A DNA stretch of 50,353 bases from an uncultured Pseudomonadota bacterium (lineage in GTDB: Bacteria; Myxococcota_A; UBA796; GCA-2862545): the NCBI GenBank assembly GCA_903861005.1, contig CAIOSP010000186.1, positions 1-50,353 on the forward strand, read 5' to 3'. A program made the translations under genes and the position numbers. Shown piece by piece: positions 42,747 through 50,353 of the stretch (position 1 is its first letter; every line of letters begins with the position of its first letter). The notes below the pieces were generated by a model. It was not told the origin of the DNA. It searched no databases and was given only the letters and a program-made list of their open reading frames with translations.

Positions 42747-43490
42747 GTGCTGTCACGACATGGGCTTCTGGTGGGCGCGATGCTCGCCGCCGGGTGTCCG
42801 GGCGCAGACCCCGACGTCACGATCCCCCGTCCCGACCGGTGCGGCGCGGACGGCGTCTCCACCTGCCTCAAGCCCACCCAGACCGACGCCTTCTACGTCG
42901 ACCAGGGCATGCGCTACTTCGACAGCCTGGACGCCAGCGCCGACCCCCAAAGCGTACCGACCTACTCGGAGCGCGTCGCGCGCTGGGAGTGGCCTCCCTG
43001 GCTGCTGCTCACCGGCTACGGCCGCGACATGATCCCCGCCGTCGACCGCCTGGTCCTCGCCGCGCAGTCCGACACCACCGTGCCCGTGCGCGACTGCCGC
43101 GCCTTTGCCGTGCAGCCCTTCGCGCGCTGCCGCGTCACCATGTCGATCGACGCCAAGGACTGCGGCATCTTCGAGGAGTTCACCTTCAACGACCAGGGTG
43201 AGATCACCTTCGTCGAGGCCTGGTCCAGCCTGCCCGGTCTGGGCCCGACCGACGACCCCACCGACCTGTGGGCCGAGGGGCCGAACGTGCACCGGCTGTC
43301 GACCCGCATCCCCGGCCTGGGCAACCCGGACGGCCTGATCGACCCCACCGGCCGCGCCATGACCGCGGCCGCCGCGGACGACCCCGAGGTCGCGGACTTC
43401 GTTGCGCGCACCCAGGACTTCTGGCCGATGTGGTCCGCCACGTTGGACGCCGCAGGCGACGACCTCTACGCGCGTGGGTGCGGCTGGTAG
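42747..43490 (+). CDS. Lipoprotein coupled to the MmpL transporter, unknown
   Basis: A 247 aa lipoprotein with lipobox LAAGC (about C16). The start is GTG at 42747, preceded by GGGAGG; an earlier GTG at 42708 overlaps the transporter stop (GTGA) and would lengthen the signal. The mature part has a cysteine-containing beta region resembling an NTF2-like fold (TMSIDAKDCGIFEEFTFNDQGEITFVEAW). I cannot assign a function. Its position right after an MmpL gene suggests an envelope accessory role. Confidence 0.6.
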   Translation: MLSRHGLLVGAMLAAGCPGADPDVTIPRPDRCGADGVSTCLKPTQTDAFYVDQGMRYFDSLDASADPQSVPTYSERVARWEWPPWLLLTGYGRDMIPAVDRLVLAAQSDTTVPVRDCRAFAVQPFARCRVTMSIDAKDCGIFEEFTFNDQGEITFVEAWSSLPGLGPTDDPTDLWAEGPNVHRLSTRIPGLGNPDGLIDPTGRAMTAAAADDPEVADFVARTQDFWPMWSATLDAAGDDLYARGCGW

Positions 43491-43525
43491 CGGGCGCGGG
43501 GAGCGCTCGGGCCCCCCGCGTCCGC
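43490..43525. terminator. Strong bidirectional hairpin between convergent genes
   Basis: Arms 43490-43501 and 43514-43525 pair over 12 bp with a single G-T wobble and a 12-base loop. The hairpin lies between the stop of the lipoprotein gene and the stop of the convergent Beta_propel gene. There is no T-tract. Confidence 0.5.
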
Positions 43526-43532
43526 GCCGCGG

Positions 43533-45707
43533 TCAGAGGTCGGACACCGGGTAGAACGGCACCGCGGCGATCTGCACGCTCGGGTCGTTCAGCTCGTTGA
43601 CGAGCACGCCGTAGTTCGACAGCGTGTAGAGCTTGTCCTCGACGTACACGGACCGGCGGACCTGGGCGTACCAGTAGCCGTAGTCCCAATCGCAGTACGA
43701 GCCGACGTCGCTGGCGCCGACGTCGCGGCCCCACCACCAGTCGTACAGGCAGATGCTGTCATCCACCAGGACCTGATGGTCGACGCGGCCGTTCTCCGTG
43801 ATGCCGTCGGTGAGGCTGACGTGGAACGCGATCGCGCCCGAGAAGCCCGACCAGGTCTGCGTCCCCTCATCCCAGCTCTGCGTGAAGGCCGGGATGGTCA
43901 GCGTGTCGCGACCGTAGGTGAACGCGTGGTGATCCCACAGCGCCTCGGAGTACGACCAAGTCGATCCGCCGCTGCCGGGCGAGATCTCATGCTGGTCGAG
44001 CAGCACGGGGTGCGCGAGGTCGCTGACGTCGAACAGGTTGATCGCGAGGCCGGTCAGCTCTCCGCTCTCCAAGCCCGACATGCCGACGGCCAGCAGGTGG
44101 TCCTCGTCGATCGGGTGCAGGTACGCGGAGTACCCGGGCATCAGCAGCGCACCGACGACGGCGGGCTGGGTGGGGTCGGAGAGGTCGAGCGTGAACAGCG
44201 GGTCCGTCTGCCGGAACGTCACGACGTAGCCCTTGTCCCCGAGCATACGCACCGCGTACACCCGCTCGTTCGGCGCGATGCCGCCGACGTGGCCGATCAC
44301 GTCGAGGCTGCCCTTGGTGTCGTCGCGCAGCACGAACACGTTGTTCGCGGGCGGGGGCGGTACGTCGGTGTCCTCCGCCGCGTCCGCCGCGTCCACGCGG
44401 GACGCGATCGTCGGATCGACCGCGGGCGCGACGCCGCCGTCGGTGGTGGAGCCGCCGCCGTCGGCCATCACCGGGCCCCACGAGATCAGGTCGGTGGTGA
44501 CCACGCGCAGGTCGCCGTTGTACTCGCTCATCGCGAACTGGTCGTAGAGCCAGCCGTCCACCTCGCCGGATGCCAGGTAGGTCGGTGCGTCACCGCCGAG
44601 CGCGAACTTGTGGATGTGGCTCTTGTCGTAGCCACCCCAGCCCCACCACCACTGCGACGTCTGCGCGACGTACAGGTTGCGGGTGGAGGCGTAGACGGTC
44701 CAGCCCTGGGACATTACGCCCGTCGAGCCCAAGTCGCCCGTCGCCGGGTCCAGCTGGCCCACCGCCAGCATCGCGAGCGGGGTCTCCTGCGCGGGCACGT
44801 AGATGTCGCTGCAAGCGTACATCGACGTGAACGGCTGGTCGGCGTCCGTCCGCCACTGCGGCAGGTAGGCGCCCAGGTCCAGGCTCGCGAGGCTCTCGTG
44901 GACGTAGGGCCGCAGGACGGTCCGAGCGGTCGCGAGCGCGGCATTCCAGTCGGCCTCCGGCGCGTCCCACGCGGGGTAGTCGGGCAGCCCGATGTCGGTG
45001 CGCGACGCCAGCTCCCAGGTGCCGGACGGGACGTCCATCCACTGGTTCGCGACGAAGTAGACCTTGCCGTCGACCAGCCGCGCGTCGGCGACGTAGCCAG
45101 CGACGTCGATGCTCCGCTCGATCGTCGGGTGCGCGCGATCCGACACGTCCACGATCGACATACGGGTGCCGTAGAACCACTTGTCAGGCAGGCCGTCCAC
45201 ATCGGTCAGCGCGTCGTTCACGTTGGAGAAGACGACGAGCTTGTCGCCGACCAGGAACAAGCCCTGCGCCCAGCCTTCGAGGTCGAGCTGCGCCACCAGC
45301 TCCGTGTCGGCGGCGGGCCACGACTTCACGATCTGCAGCCCGCGGTCCTGCGCGACGTAGAGGTAGTCGCCGTCGGTCTTGACCAGATCCAGCTCGTCGA
45401 CGCCGGTCTCCTGGACGTTGGTGGTGGTGTAGTCGGTGGGTGAGCCGGGCGTGGCGCCGCCGTCGGTCGCCCCGTCGTTCTCCCAGTAGACGCGGCCGCC
45501 GTAGTAGCCGTAGCGGCTCTGGGCGATCAGCTCGACGACCGAGTCCTCGATCGTCATCGACAGGTCGTCGCAGTCGGCCATGCGCCGCAGCGACATCTCC
45601 GCGACCGGCGCGTCCGGATCAGGCTGATCGGGGTCGGTCTTGCATCCCAGGAGCGCCAACGACGCCAAGCCCAGCGTGCTCCAGCGATGTCCTGTGCGTG
45701 ATCTCAT
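43533..45707 (-). CDS. Secreted Beta_propel-domain lipoprotein
   Basis: A 724 aa lipoprotein with lipobox LLGC (C22). From about residue 90 it matches the Beta_propel family, with the diagnostic TNVQETGVDELDLVKTDGD (about 95-113) and repeated WD-like blades. A proline- and acid-rich insert (about 420-455, DGGVAPAVDPTIASRVDAAD) interrupts the blades, and a compact cysteine-pair region (CLYDWWWGRD...YCDWDYG) lies near the end. Members are secreted proteins of unknown binding target. An AT-rich promoter-like region precedes the start. Confidence 0.85.
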   Translation of the reverse strand: MRSRTGHRWSTLGLASLALLGCKTDPDQPDPDAPVAEMSLRRMADCDDLSMTIEDSVVELIAQSRYGYYGGRVYWENDGATDGGATPGSPTDYTTTNVQETGVDELDLVKTDGDYLYVAQDRGLQIVKSWPAADTELVAQLDLEGWAQGLFLVGDKLVVFSNVNDALTDVDGLPDKWFYGTRMSIVDVSDRAHPTIERSIDVAGYVADARLVDGKVYFVANQWMDVPSGTWELASRTDIGLPDYPAWDAPEADWNAALATARTVLRPYVHESLASLDLGAYLPQWRTDADQPFTSMYACSDIYVPAQETPLAMLAVGQLDPATGDLGSTGVMSQGWTVYASTRNLYVAQTSQWWWGWGGYDKSHIHKFALGGDAPTYLASGEVDGWLYDQFAMSEYNGDLRVVTTDLISWGPVMADGGGSTTDGGVAPAVDPTIASRVDAADAAEDTDVPPPPANNVFVLRDDTKGSLDVIGHVGGIAPNERVYAVRMLGDKGYVVTFRQTDPLFTLDLSDPTQPAVVGALLMPGYSAYLHPIDEDHLLAVGMSGLESGELTGLAINLFDVSDLAHPVLLDQHEISPGSGGSTWSYSEALWDHHAFTYGRDTLTIPAFTQSWDEGTQTWSGFSGAIAFHVSLTDGITENGRVDHQVLVDDSICLYDWWWGRDVGASDVGSYCDWDYGYWYAQVRRSVYVEDKLYTLSNYGVLVNELNDPSVQIAAVPFYPVSDL

Positions 45708-45774
45708 GGTGCCCTCCCTTGGACGGGGACCCCGTGGATCGAAGCCTCCGTCGACGGTTTGGGATGCATGGATC

Positions 45775-45835
45775 GAGCCAAACTAGATGTGCAACGTCTT
45801 GAATCATGCATTTTAATTTGGATCTGGGGGGCCGG
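45775..45835 (-). promoter_or_regulatory. AT-rich promoter-like region upstream of the Beta_propel gene
   Basis: This is one of the few AT-rich islands in the window and lies in the 147 bp between the LysR stop and the Beta_propel start. On the minus strand it holds AATTAAAATGC and a TTGCAC-type hexamer, but no correctly spaced -35/-10 pair stands out. A promoter is inferred from base composition and position. Confidence 0.35.
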
Positions 45836-45854
45836 TGATTACTCGCGCCGCGGC

Positions 45855-46724
45855 TCACCCCGTCCGCGACCCCGGCTCCCCTGACCAGCCCACGATCGCC
45901 TGCCAGACCGCGTCCACGCGCGGCAGCGTGCGCGTGGCCCGGTGCGTGACCAGCCAGAGCGGCAGCGGCGGGGGAAGCGGCGCGGGCGCGTCGATCACGA
46001 TCAGACCGGGGTCGTCGTCCGCCAGGCGCCGCGTGCTGATGGTGACGCCAAGGCCAGCGCGCACGGCGGCGTGTACGGCCTCCCAGTCGGTGCTGCGGAG
46101 GACGGGCGGCCGTGCGCCGTGGCGCGCCGCCCACGAGCCCTCGTCGCTGGCGATGCCGGGCATGTCGACCCCCACCCAGTCCAGCGCCTCCCAGGGCGTC
46201 CCGGCCCACTTGGGGTGCGCGATCACGCCATGCTCCAGCGCGCCTAGGCGCCGCGCGATCAGGTCCTCGCCGGTGGGCTGGACGAAGCGCAGGGCCAGGT
46301 CGGCCTCGCGGCGGGTCAGGTCGGCGATCGACATGCTGACCACGATGTCGAAGCGCAGGTCGGGGTGACGGGTGCGCAGCTGCGGGAGCAGCGGGATCAG
46401 CCAGTGGTGGGCGAGCCCCGGCGCGACCGCGATGCGCACCACCCCCGCCACGCTGCCCTCCAGGTCCTCCACGCGCGCCTGCACGCGACGGATCGCGGCC
46501 TCGGCCAGCTCCGCCTCGTCGATCACGGCGGCGGCGAGCGCGGTGGGGACGAGCCCGCCGCGCGACCGGTGGAAGAGCGCCCCGCCCAGCGCGTGCTCCA
46601 GCGCGGCGATCCGTCGGCTGACGGTCGACTGCTGCGTGCCCAGCAGCACCGCCGCGCGCGAGAAGCTGCCTGCGCGGTGCGCGGCCAGGAAGGTCCGGAG
46701 GTCGTCCCACTGGAGGTCATGCAT
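45855..46724 (-). CDS. LysR-family transcriptional regulator
   Basis: A 289 aa regulator. The N-terminal winged helix-turn-helix is clear: LRTFLAAHRAGSFSRAA, then GTQQSTVSRRIAALE (about 28-42). The C-terminal part is a substrate-binding domain of the LysR type (VRIAVAPGLAHHWLIP onward). It is transcribed divergently from a flavodoxin-fold quinone reductase, 78 bp away, which it probably controls in response to an oxidant or aromatic effector. The ATG at 46724 starts directly before the DNA-binding domain. Confidence 0.9.
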   Translation of the reverse strand: MHDLQWDDLRTFLAAHRAGSFSRAAVLLGTQQSTVSRRIAALEHALGGALFHRSRGGLVPTALAAAVIDEAELAEAAIRRVQARVEDLEGSVAGVVRIAVAPGLAHHWLIPLLPQLRTRHPDLRFDIVVSMSIADLTRREADLALRFVQPTGEDLIARRLGALEHGVIAHPKWAGTPWEALDWVGVDMPGIASDEGSWAARHGARPPVLRSTDWEAVHAAVRAGLGVTISTRRLADDDPGLIVIDAPAPLPPPLPLWLVTHRATRTLPRVDAVWQAIVGWSGEPGSRTG

Positions 46725-46728
46725 AGAC

Positions 46729-46743
46729 GCATGGATAACATGC
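46729..46743. promoter_or_regulatory. Candidate LysR operator palindrome
   Basis: GCATG-GATAA-CATGC is a perfect 5+5 bp inverted repeat 5 bp from the LysR start, in the divergent promoter region. Its size fits a LysR-type dyad. Binding is not shown. Confidence 0.4.
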
Positions 46744-46802
46744 CGACTTCGTCGTTTCTCGCAGGACCGAGGCCCGGTACAAACAGGGCGGAGGTTGAAC
46801 CC

Positions 46803-47384
46803 ATGACCCACATCCTCGTGATCGAAGCCCACCCCGATGCCGGCCGCTTCTCCAGCGCGCTCGCCGACGCCTACGCCGACGGCGCCGCCCGCGCGGGCGC
46901 TCAGGTGACCCGCCTCGCCCTGCGCGACCTGCGCTTCGACCCGATCCTGCGCGGCGGCTTCCGCGGCGGCCAGACCCTCGAGCCCGACCTGCTCTCCGCC
47001 CGCGCCGCCATCGAGGCGGCCGACCACGTGGTGTGGGTGACGCCGGTATGGTGGGGATCTCTGCCCGCGCTGCTCAAGGGCTTCATCGACCGCGCCTTCC
47101 TGCCCGGATGGGCGTTCGAGAACAACGGCGCGGCGCTGCCCAAGGGCCTGCTCGCGGGCCGGACGGCGCGGGTGATCAGCTCCATGGACAGCCCCTGGTG
47201 GTGGTACTGGCTGAAGCACGGCCGCGCGGCGCACCGGTCGTTGATCGGGTCGACGCTGAACTACGTGGGCATCGGCAAGGTGTCGGAGACCACGGTGTAC
47301 GTGCTGCGCAAGCTGGACGAGGGGGCGCGGAGCGCGTGGATCGCTCGGGCGGCGGCGGACGGGGCGAGGGACGCGGCGGGGTGA
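46803..47384 (+). CDS. Flavodoxin-fold NAD(P)H:quinone oxidoreductase
   Basis: A 193 aa protein of the Flavodoxin_2 family (MdaB/KefF/NQO-like). ILVIEAHPDAGRFSSALADAY holds the FMN phosphate-binding loop. VVWVTPVWWGSLPALLKGFIDRAF (about 75-98) is the second FMN block with the conserved P-W pair, and the third block follows. Members reduce quinones with two electrons and protect against oxidative stress. It is divergent from the LysR gene. The ATG has GGCGGAGG upstream. Confidence 0.9.
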   Translation: MTHILVIEAHPDAGRFSSALADAYADGAARAGAQVTRLALRDLRFDPILRGGFRGGQTLEPDLLSARAAIEAADHVVWVTPVWWGSLPALLKGFIDRAFLPGWAFENNGAALPKGLLAGRTARVISSMDSPWWWYWLKHGRAAHRSLIGSTLNYVGIGKVSETTVYVLRKLDEGARSAWIARAAADGARDAAG

Positions 47385-47393
47385 GATTGTCCG

Positions 47394-47516
47394 TTGAACC
47401 GACGATTTCCGACCCATGCGCGCACCACCTTGGCGGACGCCTACATCGGGGGCAACTGCATCAGCCCGTACGACACGCCGATCCACGAGAAGCAGACGGC
47501 CTGCTACGAGATGTAG
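47394..47516 (+). pseudogene. Short C-terminal coding remnant or small Cys-containing peptide
   Basis: A 40-codon frame ending at TAG 47514-47516. Its latter part, GGNCISPYDTPIHEKQTACY, has natural protein composition, unlike surrounding non-coding frames, and two cysteines. The only start is a TTG at 47394 without a good ribosome binding site. I read it as the tail of a decayed or truncated gene. A genuine small protein is possible. Confidence 0.35.
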
Positions 47517-47571
47517 GAGCGGGTCACCGGCTCCGGATGGTAAGTCTCCATCGTCGGTGGGGGAGGCAGGG

Positions 47572-48567
47572 ATGACGGGGCGGTTGGCGACACAACGGCC
47601 TGGTCCAGGCCTCAGCACGCGTCGAACCCTGGCGCTCCTCCTGCTCCCGCTCGCCGCCTGTGACGACTTCCGCTGGTCGCTGGAGCGCAGCGCCGACATC
47701 GACGGCCCCTTCGCCGTGGGCTCTTCGTGGTCGTGGGTCTACGACGTCCCGGCGCTCGGCGAGGGCTGGTCGGCCGTCGTGGAGCCTGCGGACGGCACCA
47801 CCCTCGACGCCCACATGGTCGACGGTGCGCTGCAGATCGACGCCACCTTTGAGGCCCCCGGCCGCCGAAGGCTCGACGTGCTCAACGGCCACGGCGAAGA
47901 GGTCGACCACATCGTCTTCCACGCCTGGGCGATCGCGGACGCTCAGGTGTCGTGGCCGGGGAGCGCGCTGGGGGCGCACGCGTTGGCGAGCGGTCCGCTT
48001 CACCTCGTGGCGCGGCGGAACGTGGGGCTGGTGGCGGGCTGGCTCAGCGCGGACGGGCAAGACCTCGCAGGCGACTTGCTCCTTGGGCTCGACGCGGGCG
48101 ACGCCGCCGTCGTCGTGGGCACGACGTGCGACGCCCTCGGCGCACACGCCGCCCCCGCGTCGCACGCATTCTGCGTGCGCGGGGACACCCCCACCGCCAC
48201 GGCCTCGACCTCGCTGCGGGTGAGCGCGAACGGGCGCGCCGTCGTCGACGGGACGCTGATCCTGCACGGCAGCGAGGCGATCGACGAGGTTCGGGTCGAG
48301 CTGCCGTTCCGGGACGCAGGGTTTGGCCCGTCCACGTTGCCCATGAAGGCGACCGCGCTCAAAGACGGCACGCCTGTGGTCGGCGTCGAGGTGTCGTGGT
48401 CGGTGGACGGTGAGGCGCTCGACGGGGTGCCGACCGTTGCGGACGGCGAGCGGGAGCACACCGTGCGGGCGTGTGTGGTGCTCACCGCCGATGACCCTGG
48501 AGGTCCGGGCCAGGGCGCGTGCGGGTCGACCACGGTTTCCGGGGACCTCGCGCCCGCTTCGCCGTGA
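47572..48567 (+). CDS. Lipoprotein, unknown function
   Basis: A 331 aa lipoprotein with a long N-region and lipobox LAAC (about C28). The mature protein is beta-rich. The middle (FRVSANGRAV-like region and TSLRVSANGRAVVDG) and end (KDGTPVVGVEVSWSVDGEALDG) suggest Ig-like repeats. No catalytic motif is visible. The ATG has GGGGGAGGCAGGG upstream. It follows the coding remnant and precedes the GT-C gene. Confidence 0.6.
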   Translation: MTGRLATQRPGPGLSTRRTLALLLLPLAACDDFRWSLERSADIDGPFAVGSSWSWVYDVPALGEGWSAVVEPADGTTLDAHMVDGALQIDATFEAPGRRRLDVLNGHGEEVDHIVFHAWAIADAQVSWPGSALGAHALASGPLHLVARRNVGLVAGWLSADGQDLAGDLLLGLDAGDAAVVVGTTCDALGAHAAPASHAFCVRGDTPTATASTSLRVSANGRAVVDGTLILHGSEAIDEVRVELPFRDAGFGPSTLPMKATALKDGTPVVGVEVSWSVDGEALDGVPTVADGEREHTVRACVVLTADDPGGPGQGACGSTTVSGDLAPASP

Positions 48568-48658
48568 GCGGGTCGGCCTGCGGCGCTGGGCCCACCCGAG
48601 TTCGCCCGTGCGCGCTGGGCCCTGCCGCGGCTAGGTGCGCTCCCACGGAGGGCAGGAC

Positions 48659-50296
48659 ATGGGCGATCCCGAGCGCGTACAACACCCACGCCTCACCGCC
48701 GTCGCCGTCGCGCTCGTCCTCCTGGCAGGCCTCGCGCTGCGCGCCGACCACCTCGCCGACAAGCTCGTCTGGCACGACGAGATCGCCACCCGCATCTTCG
48801 CCGCCGGCTACACCACCGACGACTGGAAGGAGGCGATCTACACGGGCCGCGTCGTCCCCGTCGCCGAGGTCCGTGCCTACCAGAGCCCCAACCCGGACCG
48901 AACCACCTGGCAGGTGATCGACGGGCTGGCGCGCTTGGATCCGCAGCACCCACCGCTCTACTACGTGCTCGCGCGGCTGTGGGTCGGCCTGTTTGGGATG
49001 GGCACCGGCGCGCTGCGATCGCTGTCGGTGCTGGCGAGTCTGCTCGGGCTCCCCGCCGCGTGGTGGCTCGGTCGTGAGCTCGCCTCCCGACGCGCGGGCT
49101 GGATCGCCGCCTTGCTCTGGTCGGTGTCGCCGTTCTTCGTGCTCTACGCGCAGGAGGCGCGCGAGTACGCGCTGTGGGGGACGGAGATCCTGGTGATGTG
49201 CGCGGCGCTGCTGCGCGCGATGCGGGTGACCGAGGCGGGCGTGAGGGGAGCGTCCGTTGCGGGGGGCGCGACCGACGCCACAGCAGCGACCACCGCGGGG
49301 GGAGCGACTGGGGCGTGGGCGCTCTACGCGCTGTCTGTGATCGTGAGCCTCTACACGTCGTTCTCCACCGTGTCGGTGATGCTCGCGCACACGCTGTTCG
49401 TGATCGCGCGTGAGCGTGCGCGCCCGAACCGGGTGTCGCTGTCGGCGGCGGCGTCGCTGGCCGTGGCGGTGCTCGCGTTTGTGCCGTGGGGCCTGAACCT
49501 CGCGCGCAGCTTCGAGGCCTTCCAGGCGTCCATGCGCTGGTCGAAGGAGATCGTGATCCCGACCTTCGACCTGCTGCGGATCTTCACGCTCAACACCAGC
49601 CGCACGGTCGTCGACCTGTGGCCCGATCTGGACTCCACGACCGCCTGGGTGGTGGACGGCGGCGCGTGCGCGGTGATGAACGTGATGCTCTTCCTCGCCG
49701 CGCGTCGCGTCCCGCGCGCGTCGGTCTGGATGCTGCTCACTCTGGTGGTCGCGCCCCTGCTGATGCTGCTGCTGCCGGACCTGCTGTGGGGCGGCATCCG
49801 CTCGGTGTCGGGGCGCTACCTCACCGTGACCTGGGTCGGCCTGCTGATGGCGTCGGCGGTCGGGCTCGACTCGCTGACGCGCTCAGCGCGCGCCTGGGCG
49901 GTCGGGCTGTTTGTCGCGGCCGGGCTGGTCAGCGGCGTCTCGAACGCGCGCCAGGAGGTGGTGTGGACCAAGGGCGTGAGCATGGGCCTGCCGGAGATCG
50001 CGCGGCTCATCAACACGTCGACCGCGCCGCTCGTCGTCGCGAACATCGAGGTGCACCACCCGGGCAATATGCTCGCGCTCGCCAACCTGCTGCGCGACGA
50101 CGCGACGCTCCAGCTGCTGCCCGTCGCCGTCGAGAACACGTACGCACTCCCGGAGTCGCACGGCGACATCTACTTGATCAGCCCGAACCCGCAGTTCCGC
50201 GCGCGCATCGAGGCGCGGGCGCCGGTGCAGACCCGGCTGCTCTACCACGACCTGTTCCTGGAGCTGTGGAAGGTCGAGGCGAGGGAAGCGCGTTGA
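48659..50296 (+). CDS. GT-C-type membrane glycosyltransferase
   Basis: A 545 aa protein with about 11-12 membrane helices. After the first helix, VWHDEIATRIF (D40, E41) provides the acidic pair expected in PMT/ArnT-like GT-C enzymes, which transfer sugars from polyprenyl-phosphate carriers on the outer side of the membrane. The stretch DPQHPPLYYVLARLW, with its HPPLYY motif, is also typical of the family. The last 100 residues form a soluble C-terminal domain. The ATG has GGAGGGCAGGAC directly upstream. The acceptor is unknown. Confidence 0.82.
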   Translation: MGDPERVQHPRLTAVAVALVLLAGLALRADHLADKLVWHDEIATRIFAAGYTTDDWKEAIYTGRVVPVAEVRAYQSPNPDRTTWQVIDGLARLDPQHPPLYYVLARLWVGLFGMGTGALRSLSVLASLLGLPAAWWLGRELASRRAGWIAALLWSVSPFFVLYAQEAREYALWGTEILVMCAALLRAMRVTEAGVRGASVAGGATDATAATTAGGATGAWALYALSVIVSLYTSFSTVSVMLAHTLFVIARERARPNRVSLSAAASLAVAVLAFVPWGLNLARSFEAFQASMRWSKEIVIPTFDLLRIFTLNTSRTVVDLWPDLDSTTAWVVDGGACAVMNVMLFLAARRVPRASVWMLLTLVVAPLLMLLLPDLLWGGIRSVSGRYLTVTWVGLLMASAVGLDSLTRSARAWAVGLFVAAGLVSGVSNARQEVVWTKGVSMGLPEIARLINTSTAPLVVANIEVHHPGNMLALANLLRDDATLQLLPVAVENTYALPESHGDIYLISPNPQFRARIEARAPVQTRLLYHDLFLELWKVEAREAR

Positions 50297-50305
50297 GCCG
50301 CGGCG

Positions 50306-50353
50306 CCGCGGACCGTTCACCGCGGACCGTTCACCGCGGACCGTTCACCGCGG
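50306..50353 (+). repeat. 14-bp tandem repeat at the right edge
   Basis: Three full copies of CCGCGGACCGTTCA and six bases of a fourth run to the window end, starting 10 bp after the GT-C stop. Copies are identical. Each holds the palindrome CCGCGG. The array may continue beyond the window. Confidence 0.9.

Noticed and set aside
40435-42756. Long minus-strand open frame opposite the MmpL gene
   Set aside because: Shadow of a clear RND transporter gene.
1-50353. tRNA, rRNA or CRISPR features
   Set aside because: I saw no T-loop-type motif in a cloverleaf context, no rRNA-like conserved stretch and no regularly spaced direct repeats with unique spacers.

Overview
The window is 50,353 bases of very GC-rich (roughly 70% by eye) bacterial DNA. 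It most likely comes from a myxobacterium-like member of the Myxococcota (former Deltaproteobacteria). The main reasons are: a serine protease ending in a MYXO-CTERM-type sorting tail; many lipoproteins whose mature N-termini are rich in Asp-Thr-Asp; an IgGFc-binding-type secreted protein; a membrane-anchored Ser/Thr kinase; two CsgG/TolB-like proteins; and frequent GTG and TTG starts. No rRNA, tRNA or CRISPR array was seen. Genes are densely packed, with many 4-base ATGA-type overlaps, and no gene-free stretch exceeds about 290 bases. The window may be a whole contig: its left edge lies just past an integron attachment site and its right edge lies inside a 14-bp tandem repeat.

Left edge (1-4054, all minus strand): an integron integrase (IntI) is followed by an attI-like site about 140 bp beyond its stop codon. 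The integrase therefore points towards its attachment site, the inverted arrangement, and any cassettes would lie off the left end. Upstream of it are a HAD phosphatase, a TerB-like protein and a secreted trypsin-like protease.

4209-15799: a secreted ceramidase-like lipoprotein and an IgGFc-binding-type lipoprotein face each other. Next comes the best-defined pathway of the window, a tightly overlapped minus-strand operon. It runs type III polyketide synthase, isoprenylcysteine-methyltransferase-like enzyme, acyl carrier protein, fatty acyl-AMP ligase, FAD oxidoreductase, and is preceded by an MFS transporter. The likely scheme is: the ligase and carrier protein activate a long-chain fatty acid, the type III PKS extends it to an alkylresorcinol or alkylpyrone, and the methyltransferase and flavoenzyme tailor it to a methylated (hydro)quinone-like lipid. 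A MATE pump and a small membrane protein follow.

15987-24815: a secreted alpha/beta-hydrolase-like lipoprotein, a polytopic membrane protein, a degenerate kinase-like protein, RNase HI with an extra N-terminal region abutting RNase HII tail to tail, a GYF_2/SH3 membrane protein, and two lipoproteins.

24956-34189 (plus strand): a DUF3604 lipoprotein, a parvulin-like prolyl isomerase and a HupE/UreJ_2-type protein that has lost most of its membrane domain (with a 42-bp tandem duplication across its stop codon). These are followed by a small membrane protein, an OPT-family transporter, a NadR-like kinase, a Ser/Thr protein kinase and an anchored hypothetical protein.

34186-50296: a tandem pair of CsgG/TolB-like proteins, an MFS symporter and a radical SAM protein with extra C-terminal cysteines, DUF1801 and VOC proteins, an MmpL-type exporter with a coupled lipoprotein, a Beta_propel lipoprotein, a divergent LysR/quinone-reductase pair, a small coding remnant, a lipoprotein and a GT-C-like glycosyltransferase.
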